A stretch of DNA of 34,580 bases from Vulcanimicrobiota bacterium (GCA_021107945.1 JAIORV010000102.1:1-34580); one strand, 5' to 3'. Shown: positions 16,431-24,344, numbered from the stretch's first letter. The notes: generated by a model not told the origin, from the sequence alone. Program-made: numbers and translations.

Positions 16431-18839
16431 TTATCCGTCCTCCGCCGTCAACCTCCTCAATACTACATCCGCACTTATGGGCAGATTGTTAAAATCAATT
16501 CCCAGCGCGTCATGCAGGGCGCTTGCATACGCCGGGGCAATGGCGACCGTCGCATGTTCGGCGAGAGGTCTTGCGCCGTAAGGGCCGTCTTCCTGGGGAG
16601 TTTCCAGGAATATTACTTCGATATCGGTATCCTCCAGGTCTTCCAGCGTCGGGATCTTGTAATCGGTCAGGTTGTCATTCCTCACAACTCCCTCGTTTGA
16701 ATAAATGAGCGTCTCGTTCACCGCCGCGCCGAAAGCCTGAACCATTGCGCCTATGATCTGACCTCTTGCAAGCATCGGATTGATAACCTTGCCCACGTCT
16801 ATCGCCGTTACCATCTTGTTTATTTTCACGTCTCCCGTGAGACGGTCAACGGTTATATCAAACCCCTGGCATCCGAATGTCCATTCCGCCGCCGCATTGC
16901 CCTGACCGGTCTCGGCATCGTGATAAACAACCCTCGGTGGTAAAAAGTAGCCTGTCCCGGTAGCCGGTCCTCCTATCGCCATGCCGTTCTCATAAGTATA
17001 TCCCATAACCAGGGCAGACAGGGGAAGGCAGAGGTCTTTTTCCGGGACAAAGAAATTTGTGCCGTCATATTGAATCTCATTAATGGAATCAAGCCCCCAG
17101 ACCGTCGCCGCAAGCTCTTTTATCTGCTTTATCGCCGTCCGACACGCTCTCATCACGGCGTTCCCTGCCATCCAGGTCGTTCTGGAAGCTACGGTCTGCC
17201 AATCGTATGGATGTCTTTCGGTGTCGATGGTCATCGAGAGATGTACTTTATCGACAGGAATTTTCAATGTCTCCGCGGCAATCTGTGACAATGCCGTTGT
17301 CGATCCCTGCCCCATGTCGGTAGCGCTTATCTGTAGATTCACACTGCAATCCTCATTGAACCTGAGTTGTGCCATTGACGGGGCATTTGTAGCCATGACC
17401 GGGGATTTCATTAACGCGGAAAGTCCCTTGCCCCGGACAAACCTGCCGTCATCCTTCTCTTCTTCCGGAACATCTTTCCATTTATCAAGCTCAAGTGACC
17501 GGGCAACTTTCTTGATGCAACCTGCAAGATCGCCGTTGTGTTTTTGTATGACCTGCCCTATAGCGTTATCCTTACCGGGACCAAGGCAGTTCTTCAACCT
17601 GAACTCAACGGGGTCAAGCCCCATCTGCTTCGCTATTATATCTATCTGTCTCTCAGCCGCCCAGTGTCCCTCGGGATGACCGTAGCCCCTGAAAGCTCCC
17701 ACAAAAGGCAGGTTGGTATAGACGGCGCGGGAGTCAATCCACACATTTGGAATATGATATGGTCCGGTGGAATTTTGTCCTCCGCCTACAATAACATTGA
17801 TGCAATATTCGCCATACGCGCCGGCGTTAAAAGCAAGGTCAACCTTTATTGCGGTTATTGTGCCGTCGTTCTTTACACCGGTTTTCATTATTACATGGCA
17901 TCCCCTGCCCAGGAGCGACCCGTAGAACATCTCCTCACGCTCCAGAATTAGCCTGACGGGGCGGCCTTTAACAAATTTTGCGATATACGCCGTGAGAGGC
18001 TCAATCGTCACATCCGATTTCCCCCCGAATCCACCGCCGATGTAGGGAACAACCACTCTCACTCTTGAATGATTCATCTCGAACAATTCCGCCAGCACAT
18101 GTCTGACAAGAAATGGAGACTGAGCGGAGGCATACAAAGTCAGACTTCCATCGTGCTTCCAATATGCAATACACCCATGCGGCTCCATCTGGCAATGGCT
18201 TATATGAGGATATGAAAATTTATTCTCGAAAATCCTGTCGGCATCCTCAAATCCCTTCCCGACATCCCCTTTTCTTACCTTGAAATGGTGGTAAATATTC
18301 GTCCCCGGTATCGGACAGTATGTCTTGAGGCATCTGTAATCGCGAAGATCCTCATGAATCACCGGAGCATCGGGTTTCATGGATTCTCTCACATCAAACA
18401 CAGACTCTTCCGGTCTATATGTAACCCTTATCAATTCACATCCCCGCGATGCTATCTCCGGCGTCTCTGCAACGACCGCCGCCACAGGCTCGCCGACAAA
18501 TCTTACTTTCGTGTGCGCCATCGGCGGTTGATCATTTATACACTCGCCGATGAGTTTGCCCCGAAGATCCTCCCCGGTTACAACAGCCCATACGCCTCTC
18601 AAGGCCTTCGCCGCTCCCGTATCAATCTCGAGAATATCGGCATGGGCATGGGGTGAACGTAGAATTTTTGCGTGTAACATCCCGGGAAGCTTGAGATCTC
18701 CGATGAATTTACCTTCCCCGGTTACCTTGTCAACGCCGTCCTTGCGGGGAATCGATTTACCCACCGCCCTGTAATCTTCTTTTGATGGAACCTTGCAATG
18801 TTTATTCTTTGGCAAAATCGTTCTCAAAATAATCACCAC
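16431..18839 (-). CDS. Xanthine dehydrogenase/aldehyde oxidoreductase family, molybdopterin-binding subunit
   Basis: Molybdenum hydroxylase large subunit, oxidising a purine, aldehyde or N-heterocycle with water-derived oxygen; the exact substrate cannot be read. The 802 aa cover the usual a/b-hammerhead (GKSIPRKDGVDKVTGEGKF to about residue 150) and the two Mo-cofactor domains. Motifs: YIGGGFGGKSD, FRGYGHPEG (the FRGFG-like active-site loop), TDMGQGSTT, and PYGARPLAE with the expected catalytic Glu near residue 760. The start is uncertain: GTG at 18839 or 18836, no clear ribosome binding site. The [2Fe-2S] and FAD subunits that normally accompany it are absent here, so it is an orphan. The lipoprotein propeller gene follows after 2 bases. 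Confidence 0.9.
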   Translation of the reverse strand: MVIILRTILPKNKHCKVPSKEDYRAVGKSIPRKDGVDKVTGEGKFIGDLKLPGMLHAKILRSPHAHADILEIDTGAAKALRGVWAVVTGEDLRGKLIGECINDQPPMAHTKVRFVGEPVAAVVAETPEIASRGCELIRVTYRPEESVFDVRESMKPDAPVIHEDLRDYRCLKTYCPIPGTNIYHHFKVRKGDVGKGFEDADRIFENKFSYPHISHCQMEPHGCIAYWKHDGSLTLYASAQSPFLVRHVLAELFEMNHSRVRVVVPYIGGGFGGKSDVTIEPLTAYIAKFVKGRPVRLILEREEMFYGSLLGRGCHVIMKTGVKNDGTITAIKVDLAFNAGAYGEYCINVIVGGGQNSTGPYHIPNVWIDSRAVYTNLPFVGAFRGYGHPEGHWAAERQIDIIAKQMGLDPVEFRLKNCLGPGKDNAIGQVIQKHNGDLAGCIKKVARSLELDKWKDVPEEEKDDGRFVRGKGLSALMKSPVMATNAPSMAQLRFNEDCSVNLQISATDMGQGSTTALSQIAAETLKIPVDKVHLSMTIDTERHPYDWQTVASRTTWMAGNAVMRACRTAIKQIKELAATVWGLDSINEIQYDGTNFFVPEKDLCLPLSALVMGYTYENGMAIGGPATGTGYFLPPRVVYHDAETGQGNAAAEWTFGCQGFDITVDRLTGDVKINKMVTAIDVGKVINPMLARGQIIGAMVQAFGAAVNETLIYSNEGVVRNDNLTDYKIPTLEDLEDTDIEVIFLETPQEDGPYGARPLAEHATVAIAPAYASALHDALGIDFNNLPISADVVLRRLTAEDG

Positions 18840-18840
18840 C

Positions 18841-18869
18841 GTTATATAGATAACTAATTACTTCAACAA
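18841..18869 (-). promoter_or_regulatory. Possible sigma70-type promoter for the molybdenum hydroxylase gene
   Basis: On the minus strand TTGTTG (18869-18864) and TATAAC (18846-18841) are 17 bases apart. Transcription would begin about at the proposed GTG start, implying a leaderless mRNA or a start codon slightly downstream. Weak -35 box, so tentative. Confidence 0.25.
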
Positions 18870-18952
18870 ATAAGCGTTACTGCCTTCTATTTGGAATATA
18901 TCATCATGAGGAAAATACATGCCAGGACTTATGCAATTGTTATTCATTCTGA

Positions 18953-19195
18953 GCATGCAAACTGTCATTCTGAGCGGATCAAGAATGAATTACTTAACTC
19001 CGACAACTTCCTCAAAGACGGGATTTTCTTGATCTACGGAGATTCACATAGCGAAGAATCTCTTGAACATTTGAACAGATGAGATCCTTCGCTGATCAAT
19101 ATATCGGAGATAAGTAAAATCCATTCTTGCCAAAGTTGATCCAGTAAAGCAAAGTGATCGTATTCCGCTCAGGATGACAGCGTGGACGACTCTCT
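18953..19195. repeat. Nested-palindrome element of the GTCATTCTGAGCGG family
   Basis: The left outer arm TGTCATTCTGAGCGG (18963-18977) is matched in inverted form by CCGCTCAGGATGACA (19167-19181). Inside, GCGAAGAATCTC (19052-19063) pairs with GAGATCCTTCGC (19081-19092). The left half is repeated near the window end (34439-34530) with shared TTCCTCAAAGACGGGATT-like sequence. Open frames through it are repeat-derived. It occupies most of the 404-base gap 18840-19243, in which I see no gene. Confidence 0.7.
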
Positions 19196-19243
19196 TACGG
19201 GAGATCCTTAGTCGGGATGAAGATAATCGCTCAACCTCCATTA

Positions 19244-19996
19244 TCAACTCTCCAGAATAAAACAACCCGTAAATTCCACATTGCCCTTGGGTCCCTTTAT
19301 CGGTGATTCTGTAACGCCGATGCACTTGAATCCCAGTAATTCCGTGAACCGTACTATGTCATCAACTACGGATTTTCTTATGTCGGCATCCCTTATAATA
19401 CCTTTCCTGCAATACTTACGCTCCGCTTCAAACTGCGGCTTTATAAGAGGAATGAATATGCCTCCCGGTTTCAGGAAATCTTTTAACAGCTCGATTACCT
19501 TTTTTAAGGAGATAAAAGACAAATCCGCCGTTATAATATCAACTTTTTCAGGGACGTGCTCATTCGACAGATACCGGACATTGCACTTTTCCAGAACAAT
19601 GACCCTTTCGTCATTTCTCAGCTTATAGTCTATCTGTCCATGCCCCACATCAATCGCATATACCTTTTTTGCTCCCATCAGCAAAAGACAACTGGTGAAG
19701 CCGCCCGTTGACGCGCCGGCATCAATGCAGGTTTTTCCTTTTACATCAATATGGAATTCATCAATCGCCTTCTCAAGCTTCAAGCCTCCCCTGCCTGAAT
19801 ATGGGTGAGGAGGCTTGATCAGAGTTATTTCAACGTCTTCAGGAAAAAATGTTCCGGACTTGGTTGCAATCCTATCCGCCACTTTAATTATTCCTGCCAT
19901 AATCATAGCCTGCGCCTTGCTCTTTGTGTCGGCGAAGCCATTGTTTATGACAAGATTGTCGAGTCTTTGTTTTTTTGTTTTCTTCGTGTTTGACAT
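19244..19996 (-). CDS. tlyA: TlyA family RNA methyltransferase (S4 plus FtsJ-like domain)
   Basis: Likely 2'-O-methylates cytidine in rRNA using SAM, as known for TlyA. The 250-aa protein has an N-terminal S4 RNA-binding domain (QRLDNLVINNGFADTKSKAQ) and an RrmJ/FtsJ-type fold: VDKT-like region replaced by GKTCIDAGASTGGFTSCLL (SAM-binding motif), VYAIDVGHGQ, ADLSFISLKKV and PLIKPQFEAER, carrying the K-D-K-type catalytic residues of this group. The ATG at 19996 is chosen; a GTG three codons upstream (20005) is possible and neither has a strong ribosome binding site. It is on the same strand as metG, 275 bases downstream of it, with a repeat cluster between. Confidence 0.92.
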   Translation of the reverse strand: MSNTKKTKKQRLDNLVINNGFADTKSKAQAMIMAGIIKVADRIATKSGTFFPEDVEITLIKPPHPYSGRGGLKLEKAIDEFHIDVKGKTCIDAGASTGGFTSCLLLMGAKKVYAIDVGHGQIDYKLRNDERVIVLEKCNVRYLSNEHVPEKVDIITADLSFISLKKVIELLKDFLKPGGIFIPLIKPQFEAERKYCRKGIIRDADIRKSVVDDIVRFTELLGFKCIGVTESPIKGPKGNVEFTGCFILES

Positions 19997-20011
19997 GGTA
20001 CTCACTATCGG

Positions 20012-20262
20012 GAAGACGCTGAAGCGGCTAAAGGAGTAAAGGGGAATAGGTTCCTTTCGTTCCCCCGGTTAAAACCGGGGGTTAATCTCATGGGAGGTTT
20101 AAAAACCTCCGTTACAATTAAATCTGATGCGAGATATGAGAGGCAGAAGACTAAATCCGTTTTCCGTTCTCCGTTTATCGGGACGGGGACGTCCCTCCTA
20201 CAGATCTGACATCCGACATCCGACCTCCGACCACCGACCACCGACATCTGACCTCCGTTATC
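20012..20262. repeat. Composite repeat cluster between metG and tlyA
   Basis: In order: AAGACGCTGAAGCGGCT (relative of 28940-28956); CCCCCGGTTAAAACCGGGGG (20062-20081) with CTCATGGGAGG and GGTTT-AAAA-ACC palindrome (20085-20105); a TGAGAGGCAGAAGACTAAAT block (20136-20155), inverted copy at 23502-23532; a GTAG-headed palindrome on the minus strand (20175-20210) identical over 36 bases to 24351-24386; and a tandem array of 7-bp CGACMTC-type units (about 20207-20256). GTTATCCG copies follow and run into the metG stop. Confidence 0.75.
20175..20210 (-). repeat. GTAG-headed REP-like palindrome, identical to 24351-24386
   Basis: Minus strand: GTCAGATCTGTAGGAGGGAC continuing through GGGACG-TCCC-CGTCCC to GATAA. 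All 36 bases match the plus-strand copy at 24351-24386, about 4.2 kb away and in opposite orientation, so these two copies are recent or kept identical. Confidence 0.85.
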
Positions 20263-20271
20263 CGTCCTTCG

Positions 20272-21819
20272 TTATCCGTTTTCCATCGTCTCTATCCTTG
20301 GGAAAAGGGGGCTCTGCATCTTTACTGTCTGCCCTGCAGGGAAGAGCCCGATATTGACTGAATCAAATTTCTTTTTCCTGAGAATATCCCTGAAACCCAA
20401 TCTTCTCCACATTTTAATTGCGGTACGGGGCACAAACGGCATTACAAGGACGGTTATTATCCGTAAATAATCCATAAGTGTGTAAAGAGTCGTGTTTAAT
20501 TCTTCCTTATCTTCCTTCTTGTAAAGGTCCCAGGGAGCTTTATTATCTATATATCTGTTCAATTCTCCGACCAGATCCCAGAGGGATATAAGAGCTTCTC
20601 TGAACTCCAGCTTATCCATCAATTTTTTATACTCTTTCTTGACTTCCTTGAACACCCTTGCAAGATTCCTTTCGCGCGACCCTAACTTTCCTCTTTCGGG
20701 AACCATGCCGTCACAATATTTTATTGTCATCGAAATTGATCGACGGAAGAGGTTTCCAAGGTCATTTGCAAGCTGATTATTAAATCTGCTCGTCAGCCTT
20801 GGTATGGAAAACTCCAGGTCATCCCCGGGAGATACTTCTCTGAGGAAGTAGTATCTCAGGGCATCGGAGCCGAATTCATCGACTATTTCCACCAGATTTG
20901 TCGATCCATGCAGGGAGCGGGAAATTTTCTTGCCCCCTGATATGACCCAACCCTGAGAAAAGATTGTCCCTGGAAGCGGTATTTCAAGCGCAAAACAAAT
21001 TGCGGGCCATATTATCGTGTGGAAGTTGACCATGTCCCTTCCTATTATATGGATATCGGCAGGCCAGTATTTTTCGAACTCGTCCGATCCATATCCCACG
21101 GCGGCTATATAATTAAGAAGGGCATCCAGCCAGACATATATTTTGAAATCAGGGTCTGAAGGTACGGGAATTCCCCATATAGGCCCTTTTCTTGTAATAC
21201 ATATATCTTCAAGCTCTCCCCTCAGGGTATCAATAGTGTTCTTCATACATTCCTCCGGTTTTATAAAACCGGGGGTTTTCTCAAGGTAATCCAATATTTG
21301 ATTCCTGTATTTTGAGAGTCGGAAAAAGTACCCTTGCTCTTTAACTCTTTTTACAGAGTGCCGGCATTCCGGGCGTGGGCATCTTTTTCTCTCAACCATT
21401 GATTCAGGCCAGAATGTCTCACATTCTATGCAGTACCATCCTGAAAATTCGCCTGTATATATGTCTCCTTTTTCTAACAGCTTCTCAAATATATTCTCAA
21501 CAATTTGTATATGCCTATCATCAGTTGTCCTGACAAAATCATCATATGAAATCTGCAATTTTTTCCATGCCGTGATAAAATCTCTTACCATTCTATCAAC
21601 AAATTCCTGTGGTGTTTTTCTGTGTGATTTTGCCGCTTCCTGAACCTTTTGGCCATGCTCGTCACTACCGGTTATAAGATGAACGCTGTCTTCCACCATT
21701 CGCCTGTATCTTGCACAACAATCGGCCATAATTGTCGCATAACCTGCGCTGAGGTGCGGAATCTCGTCGGGATAATAAATAGGTGTGGTTACAAAATATG
21801 ATTTGGTATTTTTTGACAT
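20272..21819 (-). CDS. metG: Methionyl-tRNA synthetase with atypical HIGH and KMSKS motifs
   Basis: Charges tRNA-Met with methionine. The 515-aa protein follows MetRS closely: FVTTPIYYPDEIPH, ITGSDEHGQKVQEAA, TTDDRH, a zinc knuckle (CIEC ... CPRPEC), the WGIPVPSDP and YVWLDALLNYI blocks, HIIGRDMVNFHTIIWPA, and an anticodon-binding helical domain with NRYIDNKAPWDLYKK. No C-terminal EMAPII-like tRNA-binding domain. The two class I signatures are changed: HIGH reads H22-L-S-A25, and KMSKS reads KISRS (near residues 296-300), both in a fully open frame. Either this is a diverged but working enzyme or a second, repurposed copy. ATG at 21819 with GAGGG 8 bases upstream. The TAA stop lies in a GGATAACG repeat. 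Confidence 0.9.
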   Translation of the reverse strand: MSKNTKSYFVTTPIYYPDEIPHLSAGYATIMADCCARYRRMVEDSVHLITGSDEHGQKVQEAAKSHRKTPQEFVDRMVRDFITAWKKLQISYDDFVRTTDDRHIQIVENIFEKLLEKGDIYTGEFSGWYCIECETFWPESMVERKRCPRPECRHSVKRVKEQGYFFRLSKYRNQILDYLEKTPGFIKPEECMKNTIDTLRGELEDICITRKGPIWGIPVPSDPDFKIYVWLDALLNYIAAVGYGSDEFEKYWPADIHIIGRDMVNFHTIIWPAICFALEIPLPGTIFSQGWVISGGKKISRSLHGSTNLVEIVDEFGSDALRYYFLREVSPGDDLEFSIPRLTSRFNNQLANDLGNLFRRSISMTIKYCDGMVPERGKLGSRERNLARVFKEVKKEYKKLMDKLEFREALISLWDLVGELNRYIDNKAPWDLYKKEDKEELNTTLYTLMDYLRIITVLVMPFVPRTAIKMWRRLGFRDILRKKKFDSVNIGLFPAGQTVKMQSPLFPRIETMENG

Positions 21820-21850
21820 CAGGCTTTCCCTCTCTAAATAAACTGGATCT

Positions 21851-21879
21851 ATTATATAGTAGGACTTTTCTTTGTTTAA
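21851..21879 (-). promoter_or_regulatory. Possible sigma70-type promoter for metG
   Basis: On the minus strand a perfect TATAAT (21856-21851) lies 17 bases after TTAAAC (21879-21874), a weak -35 box. A start site near 21844 would give a ~25-base leader containing the GAGGG ribosome binding site. Confidence 0.4.
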
Positions 21880-22010
21880 TATTCATTTCCCTTGTTTTTA
21901 CTCCATTTCAAATAATTTAACACAGCGGCCATAACAGAAGGAATAATCAACTGATTTCTTGAAAATAAAATCGATAAATATATTATATCTCTCGGAAAGA
22001 GGTGCTGTTA

Positions 22011-22592
22011 ATGGAAGCGGTCAGAAAGATTTTAAACATCTTGTTCTGGATAATATTTATAGGTGGTCTTATCTTTTTACTTATCTTGGTGATTGGCGGG
22101 GCATTTCCCATAAACTGGGGGACTTCCGGCCAAACAGCGAAATTTGATGTTGCCAAGCTAGGATGGGAATTAAACGATCCCTCCAATGGGACGTTTACCA
22201 TTGTGCATGATGAACAAAAGAAAAAAGTAGGATGGGGAGCACTGCAATTTGATTATAAATATAAGGATAAGCCGCGGCCGGGCTTCCATTCAACAGCATA
22301 TGAAATGGAGGGACTTGTTGATATCAAGTTCTGGATGAAAGCAAGAAAGCCCTGTATCTGGAGAGTTCAGATAAAGAGGAAGAGTGACGGAAAGTTATTC
22401 TATCGCACCTTCAGAATCGGGACCAAATGGAAAGAATATACCGCCAATCTTTACGAAATGAGAGACGAGGCCAGGTATAAAGGTAAATTTAGCAAAAATG
22501 ACCTGAAAAAGTGGGTCAATTTCATTGATATCTCAAACAAGAGCAGTGGAGCTAATACAATATGGGTTGATAATATAGTAGTCAGGAAATAG
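22011..22592 (+). CDS. Membrane-anchored protein with galactose-binding-like beta-sandwich
   Basis: Function unknown. ATG at 22011 with AAGAGG 8-9 bases upstream; a GTG at 22002 overlaps that site. Of 193 aa, residues ~8-33 form one TM anchor (ILFWIIFIGGLIFLLILVIG), leaving the rest outside. The outer part has the strand pattern of carbohydrate-binding/CIA30-like jelly-roll domains: GWGALQFDYKYKD, VDIKFWMKARKPCIWRVQIK, FRIGTKWKEYTANL and the terminal IWVDNIVVRK. This fold call is inference from pattern. The tatD gene begins 9 bases after the stop, so the two are probably co-transcribed from the divergent region facing metG. Confidence 0.7.
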   Translation: MEAVRKILNILFWIIFIGGLIFLLILVIGGAFPINWGTSGQTAKFDVAKLGWELNDPSNGTFTIVHDEQKKKVGWGALQFDYKYKDKPRPGFHSTAYEMEGLVDIKFWMKARKPCIWRVQIKRKSDGKLFYRTFRIGTKWKEYTANLYEMRDEARYKGKFSKNDLKKWVNFIDISNKSSGANTIWVDNIVVRK

Positions 22593-22601
22593 AATATCTC
22601 T

Positions 22602-23378
22602 ATGTATATTGATACACATGCACATATAAATGATGAAGCTTATAATAATGAGTCTCCGGAGAATCTGCTTAAAAGAGCGAAAGAAGATGGGGTTAAATAT
22701 GTCATAGCGCCCGGGGTCAACATTGAATCTTCCCGTCAGCTTAAGGATTATTCGGAGAAGTTCCCCGGTGTCTTCTTTGCCTCCGGTATTCATGCACATG
22801 AAGCCTCGAAGTTTTACGAGAAGGATTTTCTGGAAATTAAGCATCTCCTTGAACACCCGAAAGCGGTGGCAGTTGGCGAGGTTGGCCTTGATTATCATTA
22901 TGAATTCAGCTCGAGAACTTTACAAAAACACGTGTTAAGTCGGTTTCTGAAACTTGCAATCAGCATTGATATGCCTATGATTATACATTGCAGGGAGGCA
23001 GAGGAAGACTTTTATTCGATGTTGAAGGAAATGCCAAAAATTCCAAGGGGTGTAATTCATTGCTACACCGGCGATGTCAAGTGGGCGAAAAAATTTCTTG
23101 ATATGGGATTCTACCTTGGCTTCACCGGAATAATCACATTCAATAAATCAGAAGAGATGAGAGATGTGGTGAGAAATACGCCAATAGACAGGATCCTCAC
23201 TGAGACCGATTCACCATACATGACCCCTTCTCCCCGTAGAAAAATCAGACCCAATGAGCCCCGGTTCGTTACTTTTGTAGCAGATAAGATAGCTGAAATA
23301 AAAGGTCTGAAGAAAGAAGAGGCACTGCCTGTTTTTGTGAAAAACGCAGAAAAGTGCTTCGGAATTGAATTGAAATAA
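22602..23378 (+). CDS. TatD family metal-dependent hydrolase (DNase)
   Basis: Amidohydrolase-fold nuclease with two metals; TatD proteins act on DNA ends and some relatives on D-aminoacyl-tRNA. The 258 aa are typical. Metal and active-site residues are visible: H6-x-H8 (THAH), E93 in VGEVGLDY, H129 (IIHCRE), H153 (VIHCYTG) and D203 in LTETDSPYMTP. The ATG directly follows the previous gene by 9 bases without a clear ribosome binding site, consistent with coupling. In many bacteria tatD follows metG; here metG is divergent and next but one, a loose echo of that association. Confidence 0.93.
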   Translation: MYIDTHAHINDEAYNNESPENLLKRAKEDGVKYVIAPGVNIESSRQLKDYSEKFPGVFFASGIHAHEASKFYEKDFLEIKHLLEHPKAVAVGEVGLDYHYEFSSRTLQKHVLSRFLKLAISIDMPMIIHCREAEEDFYSMLKEMPKIPRGVIHCYTGDVKWAKKFLDMGFYLGFTGIITFNKSEEMRDVVRNTPIDRILTETDSPYMTPSPRRKIRPNEPRFVTFVADKIAEIKGLKKEEALPVFVKNAEKCFGIELK

Positions 23379-23400
23379 TGGAGAGCGGAAGAATAAGTGA

Positions 23401-23552
23401 TTTTTTCACCGCAGAGTTCGCGGAGGACGCAGAGGGAAATAGGATGATAGAATAAGGATAAAGGAGGCAGGAGAACGGATGACAGATGACGGCGAACGGA
23501 GAATGGATTTGGTCTTCTGCCTCTCATCTCTCGCTTCTCGCCTCTCGCTTCC
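23401..23552. repeat. Repeat cluster upstream of acsE
   Basis: TTTCACCGCAGAG with TTCGCGGAGGACGCAGAGGG (23406-23437; a single arm of the CACCGCAGAG family), then GGAGAACGGATGACAGATGA (23471-23490) and CGGAGAATGGATTTGGTCTT with CTGCCTCTCATCTCTCGC (23497-23534), an inverted relative of 20128-20170, followed by TCTCGCTTCTCGCC-type sequence. Only the final GGAGG (23558-23562) belongs to acsE. Confidence 0.65.
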
Positions 23553-23567
23553 AAAACGGAGGTCAAT

Positions 23568-24344
23568 GTGTTTGTAATTGGCGAAAGAATAAACGGAATG
23601 TATAAAGCTGTGAGGGAAGCTATATCGCAGCAGAATTCGGACTTTATAAAAGACCTTGCAAAAGAGCAGATTGCCGCAGGCGCCGACGCCCTCGACATAA
23701 CCGTCGGACCGGTCAAAGGCGATGCAAAAGAGTATATGAAGTGGCTTGTCAATACCGTATCCTCCGCCGTTGATGCCCCCCTTTGCATTGACAGTCCCCA
23801 TCCTGATATTATCGAGGTTGGCGTAAAAGAGGCAACCGGCAGGACAATAATAAACTCGCTCAAAAAATCGCCGGAGCATCTGGAAAAACTGATTCCACTT
23901 GCAAGGGATAATGAATCGGATCTAATATGCCTGCTGATGACGGACAGCGGAATTCCCCACGATATTAACGGAAAGCTTGAAGTCGCGGTGGAGCTTATTG
24001 AAGCAGTGATGATGGGCGGAGTTGAGCCTTCACATATATATTTCGATCCCATCCTTCTCCCCGTGAAAAATGCCCAGAAAGATGTTGCCGACACATTTGA
24101 GCTTATGGATCAACTCAGAATATTGACCGATCCCCCGCCGAATATGATTGTGGGATTGTCGAACCTGAGCCAGAAAGCTAAATACAGAAGTCTTCTGAAC
24201 CGCACATATTGCACTATGGCGATGTCCCATGGACTGACGGCGGCAATAGTAGATCCCCTTGACGAGAAGCTCATGAAATCGATAAAGACAGCGGATATCT
24301 TGCTGGATAGAGAATTGTATGCGAAATCGTACTTGAAAGGGTGA
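23568..24344 (+). CDS. acsE: Methyltetrahydrofolate:corrinoid/iron-sulfur protein methyltransferase
   Basis: Transfers the methyl group of 5-methyltetrahydrofolate to the cobalt of the corrinoid iron-sulfur protein in the Wood-Ljungdahl pathway. The 258 aa match the ~262-aa MeTr family from end to end: GERINGM at the start, AGADALDITVGP, and the folate-binding and catalytic residues D75 (CIDS), N96 (IINS), D160 (YFDP) and N199 (GLSNLS) at the same positions as I recall for the Moorella enzyme. Start is GTG (23568) with GGAGG 5 bases before it. The partner genes (acsCD, acsB, cooS) are not in the window. Alternative: a methyltransferase for another corrinoid protein of the same family. The TGA stop is 6 bases before a repeat unit. 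Confidence 0.88.
   Translation: MFVIGERINGMYKAVREAISQQNSDFIKDLAKEQIAAGADALDITVGPVKGDAKEYMKWLVNTVSSAVDAPLCIDSPHPDIIEVGVKEATGRTIINSLKKSPEHLEKLIPLARDNESDLICLLMTDSGIPHDINGKLEVAVELIEAVMMGGVEPSHIYFDPILLPVKNAQKDVADTFELMDQLRILTDPPPNMIVGLSNLSQKAKYRSLLNRTYCTMAMSHGLTAAIVDPLDEKLMKSIKTADILLDRELYAKSYLKG

Noticed and set aside
18891-19082. Possible small protein sharing CHSER...LLxSDxFLKDGIFL with an open frame near 34430-34545
   Set aside because: Both frames lie inside the GTCATTCTGAGCGG repeat. A few differences are synonymous, but the sample is tiny, there is no ribosome binding site, and the second copy is truncated; shared nucleotide ancestry explains the peptides.
20062-20105. Rho-independent terminators at CCCCCGG palindromes
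   Set aside because: The stems are strong but no T-tract follows in either direction, and the same units occur far from gene ends (9849), so a repeat is the better description.
21253-21276. CCTCCGGTTTTATAAAACCGG palindrome resembling the CCCCCGGTT repeat
   Set aside because: It lies inside metG and encodes PGFIKPEE, a conserved MetRS segment, so the resemblance is most likely chance.
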